Source: Euclidia mi (Eukaryota; Arthropoda; Insecta; Lepidoptera; Erebidae). From it: a DNA stretch of 64,000 nucleotides. Positions 1 through 11,784 of this stretch are shown here, piece after piece. Position 1 is the stretch's first letter; every line of letters starts with the position of its first letter. Under the pieces are notes generated by a model. The model saw only the letters and a list, made by a program, of their open reading frames with translations, was not told where the DNA came from and made no database searches. The stretch lies in the NCBI GenBank assembly GCA_944739405.2, contig OX123187.2:80460450-80524449 (forward strand). The letters are read 5' to 3'. The translations under genes were made by a program, and so were the position numbers.

Positions 1-2835
1 TTTACATTGTTAATGGGACCTTTACTTTTAAGCATTTTTTTTATGTTGTATACAAAACTTTTGCTCGTACATTTTTGAATCATTTTTGAAATATATTTAA
101 TCGTCCACAGTCAGGCACAGACCTCTCCTTGCTATAAGGAAGCTAAGATAATAAATAGCCATCACGCTGGCCAATTGCGGGTAGGCAGATATCACAATCA
201 TATCTTTCGAGAACATTGTGTATTCTCAGAAATGCAGACTTACTCTCGATGCTTTCCTTAAAATGGTTTTCTACGTTCCAAATTATGACTGATTACACAA
301 TCGTATCAAAATAATCTGATCAAATCGTTTTATTTTCGTCTCGTGTCGTTTAAAACGTTGTATCGCACAAACCGCATGGCGCTCGTTCCGGACGCCGCTG
401 TTTTGCAAAAATATGAAGCGATTAAAGTAAATTCTCGGCGAACGTTGAATGGTAAAATGCTCTGTTGTGGTAAATTTTGTTGATGTTAAGTGTTTGAGCC
501 CGCTTGTAACTGGTATCTCTACGACATAATTCTTGCGAGCGCAGCACAAAACGCCATGTTAGATAAATTTTTGGAAACACCCGCACAGTGGGCGTGAAAT
601 GGTTCTCGGTTTCGAAGAAGCGATAGCAAAGAAAACAGTGCTTGGAGATAACAAACAAAAAAAAAGAGCAACCATGTCGTAAAAGGCTGCTTGAATAAAT
701 AAAGCAGACTTTGATATTTAAATAACATTAAGAGAAGTTTAAGAATAAATTAAATCTTCACATAATACGCACCAGATGAAATCAGATCCTATAGTTTTAT
801 AGTCACAATCGGTATAAACACTGTGTAGCTGTACACAATCCAATCACCAAAAAAAACTACAGTCACCACGCCAATTTCGCACTCAATTAGCCAAACTACG
901 CATTAAACGGCAAAAACACGCGCCAGTGATTAACATACCATATGTGGTCGGACCGCATACACACGTGAATTACCTGCGGAACTAAATAGAGCCACTGCAA
1001 CAAAAGATAATCGCCATTTTGTTTGAGCGTTTCCAATTCGTTGCAAATCAGACTGCTATTGTGGATAAAAGTTGTATTTTTGTTGCGAAGAATATGTTTC
1101 CTATTTGCGCTATTTGCTGTTACCCATGTTTATTTTCTCGCTGTTTTTCTACGGTTGTTAAATCATTCGTCTCTCGTATGATGAAAATTAAAATGTTGGT
1201 TTAGTATTTTCCGACGTTATGAATATTAAAATCAAATTGTTTGAAAACTCAATCTCCCCGCAACCCGAGATTAAAATGTTCGAAATGTAGGTCACAATTA
1301 TTTGTCACCACCGTGGAATCAGATAAAATAATTTAGTTCTTAAGCTGCAAGTTTGAATGGTTCATCAGTATAGATTAGGCAAGCATAACAATGAATGGCA
1401 AATATTTTATGAGTCTACATTGGCACATTTGGCGTTTATTCATGGAAATCAAAGCTGTAAATGGTCGCGTAGATGAACTGGACTATCGTATAGAAACAAA
1501 AGCTTTATCCATCAAAACTCATGCAGTGATCACAAATCATCAAATTGTCCCGCGCCTGTCATCTGGAGATTACAATTTATAATTGGCCAAGTTTTTGGAC
1601 TGAGTAAGGAACAGGGGCTAATTGGCTCGCTCTGATGACGGGACCTCGAATACGAGTCATGATTCAAGAATTACACTTACAAACTCTCTCCACGATAACG
1701 CGGTGGATGTGAAGTTTTGAAGTGTTTGTGGTACAAGGGCAAAGATTTTCGGTAACTTTGTGCATAATATATAATGATATCTAGAACATTATTAAAGAAA
1801 ACAATTGAATGCTACTATTAGAGCTCAAGTATTTATTAGTACGTTTGAACTCGTTAATCTTTTAGATTGCAAACAAATGTATGTCTATGATAGCCACTTT
1901 TATGTTAGTGTCATTAAAGCTGAGTAAAACTAGAAGAAGGATGTATTTATATAGTAGCACGAGCCAACGATGAAGAACGATGCTTCAAAGGAAGTGTGGC
2001 GGGTGAAAACACGGGGCCCAGCTAAACATAGGATTTTTGAGTGGAACATAAGATTATGTTCACCATCGCTTAAGTTTTGGATCTAAAAAAGTTAGTTTGT
2101 AGAACTTGAAGTAAAATTAGTCTGACTGCGTTTTGAACCAATTTCTCGTAACATTCTAGAACTTAATCTTCTTTGGATTTTTGCTATTAACCAAATAATT
2201 CAGACCACACCGAAACTTATCACTTACTCCACACACAGGGGATCATCGTATAATTCGAGACATTTGGGAAGTAACAACGTTTTCAAAAGACAATAAGAGA
2301 TTTCGCTATGTCGGAGAATATCGCTTAATACTTACTTTCGGTTTTATTATTCGAATCCGAGAGCCATGACAAACTTATTACTGTGTCTCTAGATTTTTTT
2401 TCCTTTCAGATAAATTTCATTTACGAAACAATTCTGTTCTTAGTTTACTTGAATTAACTGGATTTAATATTAAGTTGTTTAGAATTTGTGGAACGGAAAG
2501 TGTTATTTAAAGAATTTCTCTGTGTATTATCTTTAGATTACGTTAAAATGTTTGCCTAAAATTCTGATTACTATATTGTCTTGAAGTAATAAATTGGAAG
2601 TAATAAATAAATAAAAATAAATTGGATGGTAATTAAATTTTGTATACTGCATGATTTGTATTTGCACGTCTTCCCTTCGGGAAACCATAAAGTTGTTGGA
2701 ATTTTCTCAAAAAATTTTTAAAAACGTTTTATTCCAAAATGGTGCATTTTGGACTCCCATATGTAGGGGGTAAAAATAGTCCAACCTCCACTAGAAGGAA
2801 ATACGAGCAATTACAAATCACATATTTATAAATAC
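1..2835. other. Non-coding AT-rich stretch, no gene recognised
   Basis: No open frame here exceeds about 90 codons and none has recognisable motifs. A 63-codon frame at 1391-1582 (plus) starts with ATG but shows no family resemblance. The stretch is AT-rich with ordinary homopolymer runs, and reads as intergenic or intronic sequence. Confidence 0.6.
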
Positions 2836-2849
2836 ATACATACATACAT

Positions 2850-3100
2850 AGACTCACGCCTGTTTCCCAGAAGGGGTAGGCAGAGGCATATTAAACGCCC
2901 ACTTTTCGCCAGTGTTTTGATCCCACGTAATAGGTAGCGAGCCTATTGCCCGTGTTTTGATCTCACGTAATAGGTGGCGAGCCTATTGCCGCTCGGGATA
3001 TTTTGATTGCCAAAACCTCGTCCGTAGATCGGCAGGTACACCACTTGCAGGTGAGGTTGGCTTGGGACCCTAAGTTCTTGGTGGGAACCCTATGCACCCT
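2850..3100 (-). repeat. SINE family B (variant with an internal 40-bp duplication)
   Basis: The sequence reads, on the minus strand, like the 3' half of the SINE copies at 15962, 24885 and 31784. Its terminus on the plus strand is gactcacgcctgtttccc followed by a short (TACA)n tail at 2836-2850. The body contains two adjacent 40-bp units at 2911-2950 and 2951-2990 that differ at only three positions, so one unit was duplicated in this copy. The upstream part (around 3000-3100) matches the unusual body of the 31784 copy, so these two belong to one subfamily. Confidence 0.75.
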
Positions 3101-4040
3101 ATTTATAAATAGTGTTTAACAATTCCCTTGCCACGACAACTTACTTTTGCTCGTGTGTCCTAAGCCGTTTTGACTCGGTGGCAAACATTTCAGTGGCTAA
3201 AATCTACATCCCAGAAACTAGGCAGTTTCTATTTTACTCAGAGGAATTATTTGTTGATTAACCAAATTACTTGTTCTGTTTGTTTTATGTGAGTGCAAGA
3301 CCAGCTCAGCATGGTGTCAGACCGCCCAAAGGCCTCTGAAATAGCCTAACGATTACTGCCTTGAGACAAGAATCAGAACCGACAGTTTTACCCTCCGAAG
3401 CACGTTAGAGCTCTGATGCAAATGTCACACGCGGTCACCCATCCGAGTGGTGACCTTCACAATCGATATATAACCTTGCCGATTACGAATGGCAAGTCAC
3501 GCTATGAGAGCTACTACACAAATCACTGAAGTTAGTGTAATATTCTTTAATAGTGTTCGCCTCTGTATTTTCTAACGATACGTGAAGCTCATCTGCGCAC
3601 CTGAACTTAAGCTGTTACACTAAATAGTTTTTGATATTGCTTTTGTCTGCTACGTGCACTTTGTATTCTTAGTGTGCACTTGTGAGAAACAGTTAACGTC
3701 TTGCAGAAGGAACATAGCTTTTCAATATGTAATCATTGGTACCAGATCGGACATACACTTGATAACTTATAAGAATCTCGTTACATCCAGTAAACGTAGG
3801 TACGGTGGAATAGAATCTTGCTTTAAATTCTTTAAAGATTACTTTTTCTTTGGTCTGTGAAGCAAATACTTGGACTTGGCCTCTATAACCAGCAGTTGGG
3901 CGTTTTACAGTTCTAATGATAATAATAGCTATTTGAATAATTGATTAATCTTACTGCGGTCCATTCATTTAGTAAGGTTCAATACTTGAAAATATGGAAG
4001 GGGTTGACTAATGAAGATTGCTATATATTTTTGCCTAAGG
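3101..4040. other. Non-coding stretch, no gene recognised
   Basis: No supported gene. A 68-codon plus-strand frame at 3654-3860 has no recognisable features. Part of 3290-3500 has a repeat-like texture, but I could not match it to another copy in the window. Confidence 0.5.
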
Positions 4041-4168
4041 CTTGAACAATGGCGTAGGCAGAGACAACGGAACGCCACTTGCTTCTTTTCCTGCAAACCT
4101 CACGCGCTTCCTCTACATTCATTACTCTTTTCATAAACGCTCGCCAATTTGGTCGACGATTCGCAATT
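4041..4168 (-). pseudogene. LINE ORF2 C-terminal remnant
   Basis: The minus strand has a short open stretch of about 40 residues containing NWRAFMKRVMNVEEAREVC followed by a Lys/Arg/Trp-rich end with SVVSAYA. This kind of ending is typical of the extreme C-terminus of insect non-LTR retrotransposon polyproteins, as I remember them. Nothing else of the element remains next to it. It is a fossil of a few dozen codons with no function inferred. Confidence 0.45.
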
Positions 4169-5167
4169 AACAATCGTAATTTTTCCTGGAAATCATAATC
4201 TTTACGATTAAATTATCTTTCGGGTTAAATGTATCGAATATTTTGACGTATTTGGATGAAAGTTATAACTAAGTAAATTAGTGAACCCATCTTTGCATCC
4301 ATTTATTACGTTCAGTACCACTCCACTTTGCTTTGAAACTTTGCACTCGATCACGATAGACTAGATAAATATTAGCTCGTAGTTGTGGTTTACTGATATA
4401 ATATGAAAAGAAAGTTCATGGTACATATGGTACACATGATACAGATTATGCCGAATACAAAGTTAAAAAAGATCTATATGTTTTTGGTATCTATGGCTGA
4501 AAAGTTATAATACTTATAAGGTTACTGAAACAACACAATAGTTTGGTATAAAACTTATATTTTCTAAATGCATCATTTTCACATAAATGGTACTTTGGTT
4601 TACATTTGGTCGCATAATTCTATCTATACAAAATGTTTACAAAACTAAATACGCTCTTTATTATGAATGCACTATCTTACTAAGTAGGTACATACTTGTA
4701 TATTTAATTGATAACTTCAGTACACAAAGGCACACGTTTTATTTGGTAAAGTGTTTTTTGTAGTGTATTATTTTGCACCCAAATTCGTATACTGCGTACG
4801 GAGGCAAAGAGCAATTCAAGATCACTTGCTACCTACGTAGGTATGTTGCAATTTTGATTTGGTGAAATAATTTACATAGATACCTCGTACCATACATGGT
4901 AACAAGTAAACAATCCTTTTCAGCTTAAAGTTTAATATACAAAATTTTACTTATTAGTTTCATACAGAAACGGTACCGTACAAAAGAAACTTGCATTAAA
5001 TTCTACTATAAAATAAATCAATTGTGGTGCGGAAAATAAGAGATGACCATGCTCCAGATCAAATCGATTCCAAGTTTCATTTAACAGAATCAACCACCAA
5101 AGTAAATCATTTACAGTAATTTTGTACCATTTGCATAATGTAGGACAGATTCTTTATATTTCAACTG
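4169..5167. other. Non-coding AT-rich stretch, nothing recognised
   Basis: No open frame of note, no clear repeat boundaries and no tRNA-like motif. It reads as ordinary moth intergenic or intronic DNA. Confidence 0.5.
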
Positions 5168-5300
5168 TATGGTTGGCCTAGTGGCTTAAGCGACCGCCTG
5201 ACGTTGCGCCGACTGTTATGGATTCGATCCCCACGCGAAACAGAAATTGGTGTGAATTTTGTGTCTGTTAATTGCATGTTTGTATATAGTTCTTTGTAAG
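5168..5300 (+). repeat. tRNA-derived SINE family C
   Basis: The head contains a box-A-like stretch (tggcctagtgg) and, about 45 bases later, a box-B-like stretch (ggattcgatccc). That is the internal RNA polymerase III promoter layout of a tRNA. It is followed by a body shared in opposite orientation with 6243-6430, including a matching gtgtctgtta/gtgtctgttg segment. Because the tRNA-like part continues into a repeated non-tRNA body, this is a SINE and not a tRNA gene. Confidence 0.65.
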
Positions 5301-5439
5301 TTTCTTTGTTCTTCTTGCAAAATCTAAAATGAAAGCTACAGCTGCTATGGCAATAACGACTTCGTTATTCATCGTAATCGATAACCAATCACAAAGTGTC
5401 ACCTCACTAGCGTTCTACACGACTGTCACAACTGGAACG

Positions 5440-5560
5440 ATGCGCGGCTTTCTGCGGCCGATGCCGGCGCAGAGGCACAGACGCCCGCCAAAAGCCGGCG
5501 GCGCGAGGCGCGCGTCAAAAGCCGGCGGTTCATGCCGCCGGCACTGTGTGTAGCAGCCTT
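5440..5560. repeat. GC-rich repeat island, copy 1
   Basis: This is a sharply GC-rich patch in AT-rich surroundings. It contains several copies of a caaaagccggcgg-type motif and ends in ccgccggcactgtgtg. A diverged second copy lies at 28308-28515, where the same aactggaa...gccgg...gacgccc...caaaagccgg order can be followed. The pattern suggests a mobile GC-rich repeat. I cannot place it in a named family. Confidence 0.5.
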
Positions 5561-5887
5561 AACGTTTTTCTATTACGATATTATACTGTCCAGATCAGCA
5601 TTAAAATGAGTAGGTATCATTTCTGCCTGTATAGTTGAATGATTGGTATATTTTACTGTTCTAGATAATACAGATTGCCTGGCTAACAAACCGCTATATC
5701 AATATTCTAATGGTAAATCCAGTAAAGCTTACAGCTCTACCCGGGGATTGAAAGCGAGACCTTGAGACTTTTCAAAGATAAATTTAAGTAAATTGGTATT
5801 TTGTAAACTTACAAAAGGAGACCGACTTGGTAAGAGATCCAGTTTATATATTTTTTGTTTTAGTCAGTAAACAAATATGAATCTTAC

Positions 5888-6110
5888 CTGTGGGACTGCC
5901 AGTATTAGTACTTCTGTGAACTGTTTGGTTGGTGCTTGTCTAGATCTTTGCGTCACTGTTCGTGTGTACTCAAACAGGGGGTCAACAACAAAATTGCTCA
6001 TCTTCTCCGGCAAAGTTTCTGACCAGATCTTGGTGAAGTTTGTTCTGTATGAAGCCTCTTGGGCCGGTGGAATGTTAGTGGAAATATATAATTTGATGAG
6101 AGTTATCAGT
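5888..6110 (-). CDS. Putative exon of an unidentified gene
   Basis: The minus strand is open for 74 codons. It ends exactly at a consensus donor (CAG|GTAAGA, exon end at 5888) and begins after a plausible acceptor (TTATCTAG, at 6110). Length and phase fit: one leading base plus 74 codons with phase 0 at the donor. The encoded segment includes IWSETLPEKMSNFVVDPLFE and ends TEVLILAVPQ. Its composition is protein-like rather than random low complexity. I do not recognise the family and see no partner exon next to it. It lies on the same strand as the neuroligin-like exons from 22.8 kb upward, but I see no evidence that it belongs to that gene. A shorter start at 6057 is also possible. Confidence 0.45.
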
Positions 6111-6242
6111 CTAGATAAGTAACATTTTATGTTAATTCATTCATCGAATTGTATAACAATTCGATTTGAAATTCAATGCATCTTCAATAATTGTTCTTGA
6201 AAACCAATAAATTATTATTATTATATAATATTGTCGTGTTTT

Positions 6243-6430
6243 AAATGACAACGCCCGTACTAGGAATAGATCTTATGTCGCGGGAGACTTTTCAAACATA
6301 CAATCAACAGACACAAATTCCAGCCAGACTGCAGACAACCACTTATGGATCACACGAAGTGTTGTCTCGTGCGTGGATCAAACCAACAATACTAAGCTCA
6401 GTATCAAGCGGCGTGGCGGCCGCTTAATGC
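6243..6430 (-). repeat. tRNA-derived SINE family C
   Basis: On the minus strand it has a degenerate tRNA-like head with a box-B-like ggtttgatcc, then a body that matches the 5168 copy (gtgtctgtt...tgtatgtttg). A 60-codon open frame across it on the plus strand is incidental. The head at 6410-6430 is GC-rich (gcggccgc). Confidence 0.6.
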
Positions 6431-6738
6431 TCAGTGCTAACCGAGCAGTCAATTAAGTACGGTATTAAGACTAGTCTGCTGTTTATTTCATTCTTCATAT
6501 GCACAAAGTATATAGGCGGACTTAATGCCATAGGCATTATCTACCAGTCTACCTTAGAGTGATGCAGAGAGAGAAGAAGTAGGTGTATTATGAAGTAGGT
6601 TACGAAAAGTTACTAATTATTGAATTAAATTTATTGGTCCTAGTAATAATACATACATAAATATATATTATAGTAAAAGTACATAAACGTAATATATATA
6701 TATATATATATAAACATATACCTGGTTAAGATAGCGGC

Positions 6739-8242
6739 TTAGGATACATTCGCGAACTCAGCTAACAAGAGTTCCTTTACTTTGGATTTGAATATGAATT
6801 TTGTTTTGGTCATTCTGATCTCAGGAGGTAGAGCATTCCATAGAAGAATAGATTGAATGGTGAAAGAAGAGTATAGAAAATCAGATCTGTGAAAAGGTAC
6901 CATGAGTTGAAGATTAGTAGAGGAGCGAAGATTGCGCTCATGGTTAGAACATAAGTATTGAAAGTAAGGAGTCATATACTGAGGAGAATTAGGAGATGTG
7001 AGGATAGTATATAGAGTAGTGAGAGCACGCAAACTATGGTGCTGACGTATAGGGAGCCACTTTAGTTGGGAATGATAAGTTAACACATGGTCATACTTAC
7101 AAAGACTAAAAACGAATCGAATGCGGTTATTCAGAATACGGTCAAGTTTATTGAGGAGATCTGCATTCAGGTCAAAGTAACATACATCACCATAGTCGAT
7201 CAGTGGGAAAATCAAAGTTTGCGCAAGCATTGTTTGAAGGGAGTAAGTTTTTAAGGCGGTAGAGAGCGCGCAATGTGCCGGTGACCTTCTGACTTATCTG
7301 TGTCACCTGAGCCTTCCAATTCAGCCTGGAATCCATGTGTAACCCAAGATTTTTAACTGTAAGGTAAAGATCGACCATAGTGTCGTTAAAAATGATGGCT
7401 GGTAATGTTTTTAAGTCCAGTCTGCTTAAAATTCGTTGACTACCCACTATTATAGCCTGAGTCTTGCAAGGATTTACAGTGAGACCAAACTTGTCAGACC
7501 ATGTCTTTATTGTCAATAAATCCCTATTAACTTTGTCGATTGCCTCAGCTATGCATTCCGCACTTACATGGGAGTAAATCTGGAAGTCGTTGGCACACAA
7601 ATGGTAAGCGCACTGAAGATGTTGAGTTAGGAGATTAATGAAAATAGAAAACAAAAGAGGAGAGAGGATGCCGCCTTGAGGAACGCCAGATGTGATGTCG
7701 TACCACCCCGATGATGAGTCATCGAGGCGGACAGACTGTTGCCGAACTCGAAGATAAGTTGAGAACCAATCCAGAGCCCCAGCCGAGACCTTAAGATGGG
7801 AGAGGATAGATAAAAGGACATCGTGACTGACGGTATTGAAAGCATTTGAAAAATCGATCAACACTAAAACAGTGAGTTCGGTGTTTTCCATAGCCTCTGG
7901 AATATCGCCAGTCACTTTGAGGAGGGCGGAGGTAGTGCTATGACCAGGCCTGAAGCCTGACTGAAGTGGACTTAACAAGTTATTGTGTTAGACAAAATGA
8001 GACAATTGTTTGTTCACACACACCTCAAGCACTTTGGATAGGAAGGGTAAGATGGAGATAGGCCGGAAGTGTTGAGAAAGAGTAGGATTGGGGGTTTTGG
8101 GTAGATGAATGATGTGGGCTTTGCGCCACAAGGAAGGAAAGGTACCAGAGGTAAGCAAAAAGTTTATGATGTGGGATATTGCCGACAGGAGCTGATCTAG
8201 GATCGTTGTAATCATACGACGGCTAATGTTGTCACATCCCAC
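6739..8242 (-). pseudogene. LINE reverse transcriptase and C-terminal domain, catalytic motif lost
   Basis: Three overlapping minus-strand frames together cover the RT. The first (7988-8242) has the fingers region with an HIIHLPK..RPISILPFLSK pattern. The second (7187-7978) has the palm, with LVLIDFSNAFNTVSHDVL (catalytic Asp of motif A), SGVPQGGILSPLLF and the motif C position. The third (6739-7230) has the C-terminal end with LLWNALPPEIR. At motif C, where active enzymes have Tyr-Ala-Asp-Asp, this copy reads CANDF. Two key residues are therefore changed and the enzyme cannot be active. The 6739-7230 part aligns residue by residue with the 37.6-kb copy. Confidence 0.8.
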
Positions 8243-8431
8243 AGCATTAGACCTTATGGAGAGGATTATCTTTTTGATCTCGGCCGGAGACTCTGGAGAA
8301 AAGAAAAAGATTTTATTTTGGGTTGAGATAAACCGGCTAAATAGTTGACAGTGGGACTCGTAGTTTGGTGATCCAGCGAATCAGTAGTCAACACGCCGCT
8401 GCTTACCAATACCTAGTGTTCCAAGGAACTT

Positions 8432-9855
8432 TCAGATATTAGCAGCTGATGAAGAGCTGATATTATCGAGAATATGTCGGTGTTTAGCGTTACGTACCAT
8501 TTGATTGCACCGATTCCTTGCAGACTTAAAAAGTGCCCAGTTTTCCTCAGTACGGTCCTTTTTGTATCTCCGATATGCTCGGTTTCTACGGCGCATTGCC
8601 ATCCGAACACCCGTAGTAATCCAGGGTGCTGGAGGGCGCCTTATCTTCACCCGTCTTACTGGAGCATGTACATCGTAGAGACCGCAAACCGCCTCATTGA
8701 AGAGGTTAACCTTTTCGTCCACTGTTGAGGCAGATAACATACTGTCCCATTTTTTTTTATTGTAACAGGCGGCAAACGAGCAGGCGGATCACCTGATGGT
8801 AAGCAATTACCGCCGCCCATGGACACAAGCAACACCACAAAATACACAGTTCAACCCAGAAGCGTCCTCATTGAGTTTATTCACATCGATACAACCAAAA
8901 TAACGCCTGCGCAGAACTTTGGGAGGGGACTTAGGAGGTTTAGGCGGTATGCAAGGAAAATTAGGTCATGACGGGAAAATCCAGGTGCAGAAAGTTGGCC
9001 ATGAGATGTGACTAAGGAAGGATCAGAGGTGAGGATTAAGTCAAGCCAAGTGTCCTCGCCATTGACATTGTGGTGAGTTGCTTGCAAAGGTAGTGTGTGG
9101 AGGCTAGCTGACTGAACGACGTCGAGTAATTTGCGGGAACGACTGGAATGTTGGGAAAGGAGATCGGTGTTAAAATCACCCATGATGATGTGATGTGTGT
9201 ACTCTGACCCTAGATTTCAGAATCGGCTCGAGACTGGAGAAAAAGTCAACACAAGGGGGACAATAGACGACGCCAAGGACGGCTTTAGCCCCCCCGACGT
9301 CGACCTCAAGAAATAAGTACTCCGCAGGTGAAGAAGTGAGTAGTGAAGAAGACAAGATTTTATACGTAAAGGAACTGCGGAGGTAGATTGCGACACCGCC
9401 ACCTCTTCTGCCAACTCGGTCTTTACATACCCTGGCAGAGAATAAGAGGTGGAAGGAAGAGATGGTTTAAGCCAACGCTCAGAGACCAGAATGGCATGAG
9501 CGTTACAGTTGGAAAACCCTTCCAAAAAATCACTATAGTGACTTGGTATACTCTGCGCATTTATATGGCAAACGTTAAACAACGACTGACTTCGTTGCAC
9601 AAATGCATTTTGCAGGTAATCACTCAGGCTTCCATCCGCAGAACAGAAACTCTCGTTATCCGATGAGGAAACTGACTCATTAGCCGACAGATATGTATCA
9701 AAGTCCATTAAAATATATAAAAATAAAATAAAATATATAAAAATAAAAACCAATACTAATATATATGATAAGCAATAAAAACTATATAAAATAATAAATA
9801 TACACAATAAATGAAGAGTTACTGTCTTCTCTGCACCACCCGCCAGCAAACACAA
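8432..9855 (-). pseudogene. LINE apurinic-type endonuclease and linker to RT
   Basis: The minus-strand frame 9217-9855 carries the start of an AP-endonuclease-like domain (FNVCHINAQSI, then a WLKPSLPS segment). After a frameshift, 8881-9183 continues with MGDFNTDLLS (the conserved GDFN motif), DTWLDLILTS and GFSRHDLIF (the catalytic SDH position, here SRHD). The linker toward RT lies at 8432-8740, with an arginine-rich PWITTGVRMAMRRRNRAYRR stretch typical of LINEs of this group. The domain nicks target DNA in living relatives. Here the frameshifts, the SDH change and a nested retroposon show it is dead. Confidence 0.75.
8743..8846 (-). mobile_element. 5'-truncated A-tailed retroposon nested in the LINE
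   Basis: On the minus strand the insert reads ggtgttgcttgtgtccatgg, then about 60 bases of body, then a run of nine A residues. The same sequence forms the 3' end of the longer insert at 49315-49657, also with an A-tail. I know this 3' end as very common in moth genomes, but cannot tell from one window whether it is a LINE tail or a SINE. It splits the linker between the endonuclease and RT of the host LINE. Confidence 0.7.
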
Positions 9856-10132
9856 ACAATAAAAATAAAATAACAGAAACCAAAAAAAAATGAAAAAGAT
9901 AACAAAACGTTAAACAATAGAAAGACAGAGAAAACATTTCCGAACGTAATCGCATCACTATTTACAAACTGTCAAATGTCAATGTCAAACGTACCTCACA
10001 TTGTGACAAATCGATTAGCGAAATAAACAAACTAAACATGAATTATAAACATTGAGACTTGAGTATAAAATTGAAAAAGCAGAGTATAGAAAGGAATAGA
10101 GTTAGAAATAGGAGTAGTAGTGAGCTGATTGT

Positions 10133-10892
10133 TTATTTACGTGGCTTAGAGGTCGTGTTCGAAAACGCAACAGCCCTGACGCCGCTCTTGCCCGCAGAAC
10201 CGCTTGCCTGCCTGGGATATTTCTGCAGCAGACTATCCAGGCCGTCCGGGCCGATGATGCCGAGTGTTGTCCGACGCCTTCGCCATGATGACACCGTCTG
10301 GTGTCCAACAGGAACGGATCCCAAAGTGCTGGCGAGCCTTACTGAAGATAGCCTGCCTGGATCTTGTCAGGAACTCCTTGACTGTCACAGATGTGCCCTT
10401 CAGTTTGGTCTTAGCTCTCCAAACTGCAGACCTGAAGTCCATTCCAGAAAACTGAGGCAGGACTGGCCGATGATGTTCGTTAGTGGACACACCGATTCTG
10501 TGGCATGCAGTCAAGCTATCGGCTGAGATACCTGGGAGATCCATTTTGCGAAGAACCTTTATTAGAGACGCCTTGCAGTCTTCCTTGTCAACTTCAGGCA
10601 CCCCAAGGAATATAAGGGCCTTCCGCCTGTGCCTGGTTTCCATCGTATCTATTGCCTGAGTCCATTCATTTACCTACTTGCTCAGAAGCCCAAGCATCGT
10701 GTACATCAGCTCCTTAAAAGTGCGGAACTCCTCTGCCACTTTTGAGACAGTATCCTTCGCAGACCCGCCGTGAAGCTGCGCCTCAAGCTCCGCCATCCTT
10801 TTAGAGAACATCTCCTCGAGGTTGTTCTGGGCAGTCTTAATGTTTTCAAGCTCAGATATTTTATTGTGTTGTGTGTGCAAGTGCTGTTGCAA
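10133..10892 (-). pseudogene. LINE ORF1 protein (coiled coil plus RNA-binding domain)
   Basis: On the minus strand, 10674-10892 encodes a heptad-rich segment (HNKISELENIKTAQNNLEEM), as in trimeric ORF1 proteins. A stop then separates it from 10233-10643, which has KALIFLGVPE, a basic middle and KLKGTSVTVKEFLT. That pattern is the RRM/C-terminal-domain style of LINE ORF1 RNA chaperones. The protein would bind element RNA. It is broken by at least one stop and a frameshift near the end. It sits 5' of the endonuclease, as expected for ORF1. Confidence 0.65.
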
Positions 10893-11025
10893 ATTTGAGA
10901 TGTGTTTGATGTGCTGGCAGGTGGTGTAACTTGCAGAGTTAGTTTTACATACAGTGATGTAATGCAGTTACAAACGTGAGTACAGTCTGATTGTGAACTA
11001 TATTATTTAATTTAGCTAATAAATT

Positions 11026-11213
11026 TGTTGAATAATGTTCATTATAAAATAAAATATGCGGATACTTTATTAGTACATTTTATTATAATATTTTAGTGCG
11101 ACATGACAATATGCTATTTTAACAGACCACAGATCAGAGATAAGGAGTAAAAAGGTTCTCACCGCTACATACATACTTTTTAATTAATATTATAATATTT
11201 ATATATTACAACA
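11026..11213 (-). repeat. copia 3' LTR (188 bp)
   Basis: It starts TGTTGAAT and ends ACAACA on the plus strand, so it has TG...CA ends in either reading. Its first 62 bases recur at 15900-15961. It is flanked on the inside by a purine-rich tract (minus strand), which fixes its inner edge. Confidence 0.75.
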
Positions 11214-11229
11214 CGCCTCCTTAAATTTA
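11214..11229 (-). other. copia polypurine tract
   Basis: On the minus strand the sequence just upstream of the 3' LTR reads taaatttaaggaggcg, ending directly at the LTR TGTTG. A purine run touching the 3' LTR is the plus-strand primer position of LTR elements. It supports the orientation. Confidence 0.6.
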
Positions 11230-11444
11230 TTATATTAATCATAAACTGTTACTTTATTTTGAACATAACATACATGTATAAACTAAATTAATCTTAATTT
11301 TAGCCTATTTTTCAAAAATGTTGTCTTATCTACACTCTTAGTTAACATGTCTGCTAAGTTAAATTTTGAATCAATTTTTACTATATCAATTATTCCCTTT
11401 TCATAATTCTCGTTAATATAATGGTACTGTACCTCAATATGTTT

Positions 11445-11738
11445 TTAATTTTTTGTTAAATTACCAAATTTAGCTATTTCTATTGCACCTGAGTTATCTT
11501 CATATAACTTTATCGGATTAGAAAACTTTACGTCAAATGACTCACTTAACAAGTTTCTAATAAAAAGTATTTCTGACACTGTCTCTGATAGAGCTATATA
11601 CTCTGCAAAAGTTGAATACTTAGTGACTGCTTTTTGTTTGTGTGTTTTCCAAAAAAACAAATTTCCAAACAATCTAATTATAAAACCTGATGTGGATTTT
11701 CGATCCACATTATCACCTGCATAATCTGAATTTACCAT
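11445..11738 (-). pseudogene. copia RNase H domain
   Basis: The 97-codon frame carries NSDYAGDNVDRKSTSGFI, KQKAVTKYSTFAEYIALSE and LYEDNSGAIEIAK. These are the three acidic-residue blocks of copia-type RNase H, which degrades the RNA strand during reverse transcription. It ends after about 97 residues at a stop close to the usual end of Pol. The RT that should precede it is absent, so this is an isolated domain. Confidence 0.8.
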
Positions 11739-11784
11739 ACAATCTAGTATATCAGTGTTTTCATTAGCATAGTATGATAACTTT

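Larger units (their letters stand above)
6478..10930 (-). mobile_element. CR1-like non-LTR retrotransposon, near full length, inactive
   Basis: Read on the minus strand it has the classical two-ORF LINE order: a coiled-coil ORF1, an apurinic-type endonuclease, a reverse transcriptase, a C-terminal domain, then a 3' UTR ending near 6478 after an AATAAA. There are no LTRs. Two other 3' pieces of the family lie at 25262-25400 and 37290-38170. The coding parts are broken by stops and frameshifts. The RT catalytic motif is mutated, and a second retroposon interrupts the endonuclease/RT junction at 8743-8846. I assign it to the CR1/L2 group from the sequence style of the RT and C-terminal regions. 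Jockey-superfamily placement in general is surer than the exact clade. Confidence 0.8.

Noticed and set aside
5168..5260. tRNA gene on the plus strand
   Set aside because: The A and B boxes are good, but the body is shared with 6243-6430. It is a SINE, not a tRNA.
6691..6713. (AT)n run as a regulatory or replication origin feature
   Set aside because: A plain microsatellite next to a LINE 3' UTR, with no supporting signal.
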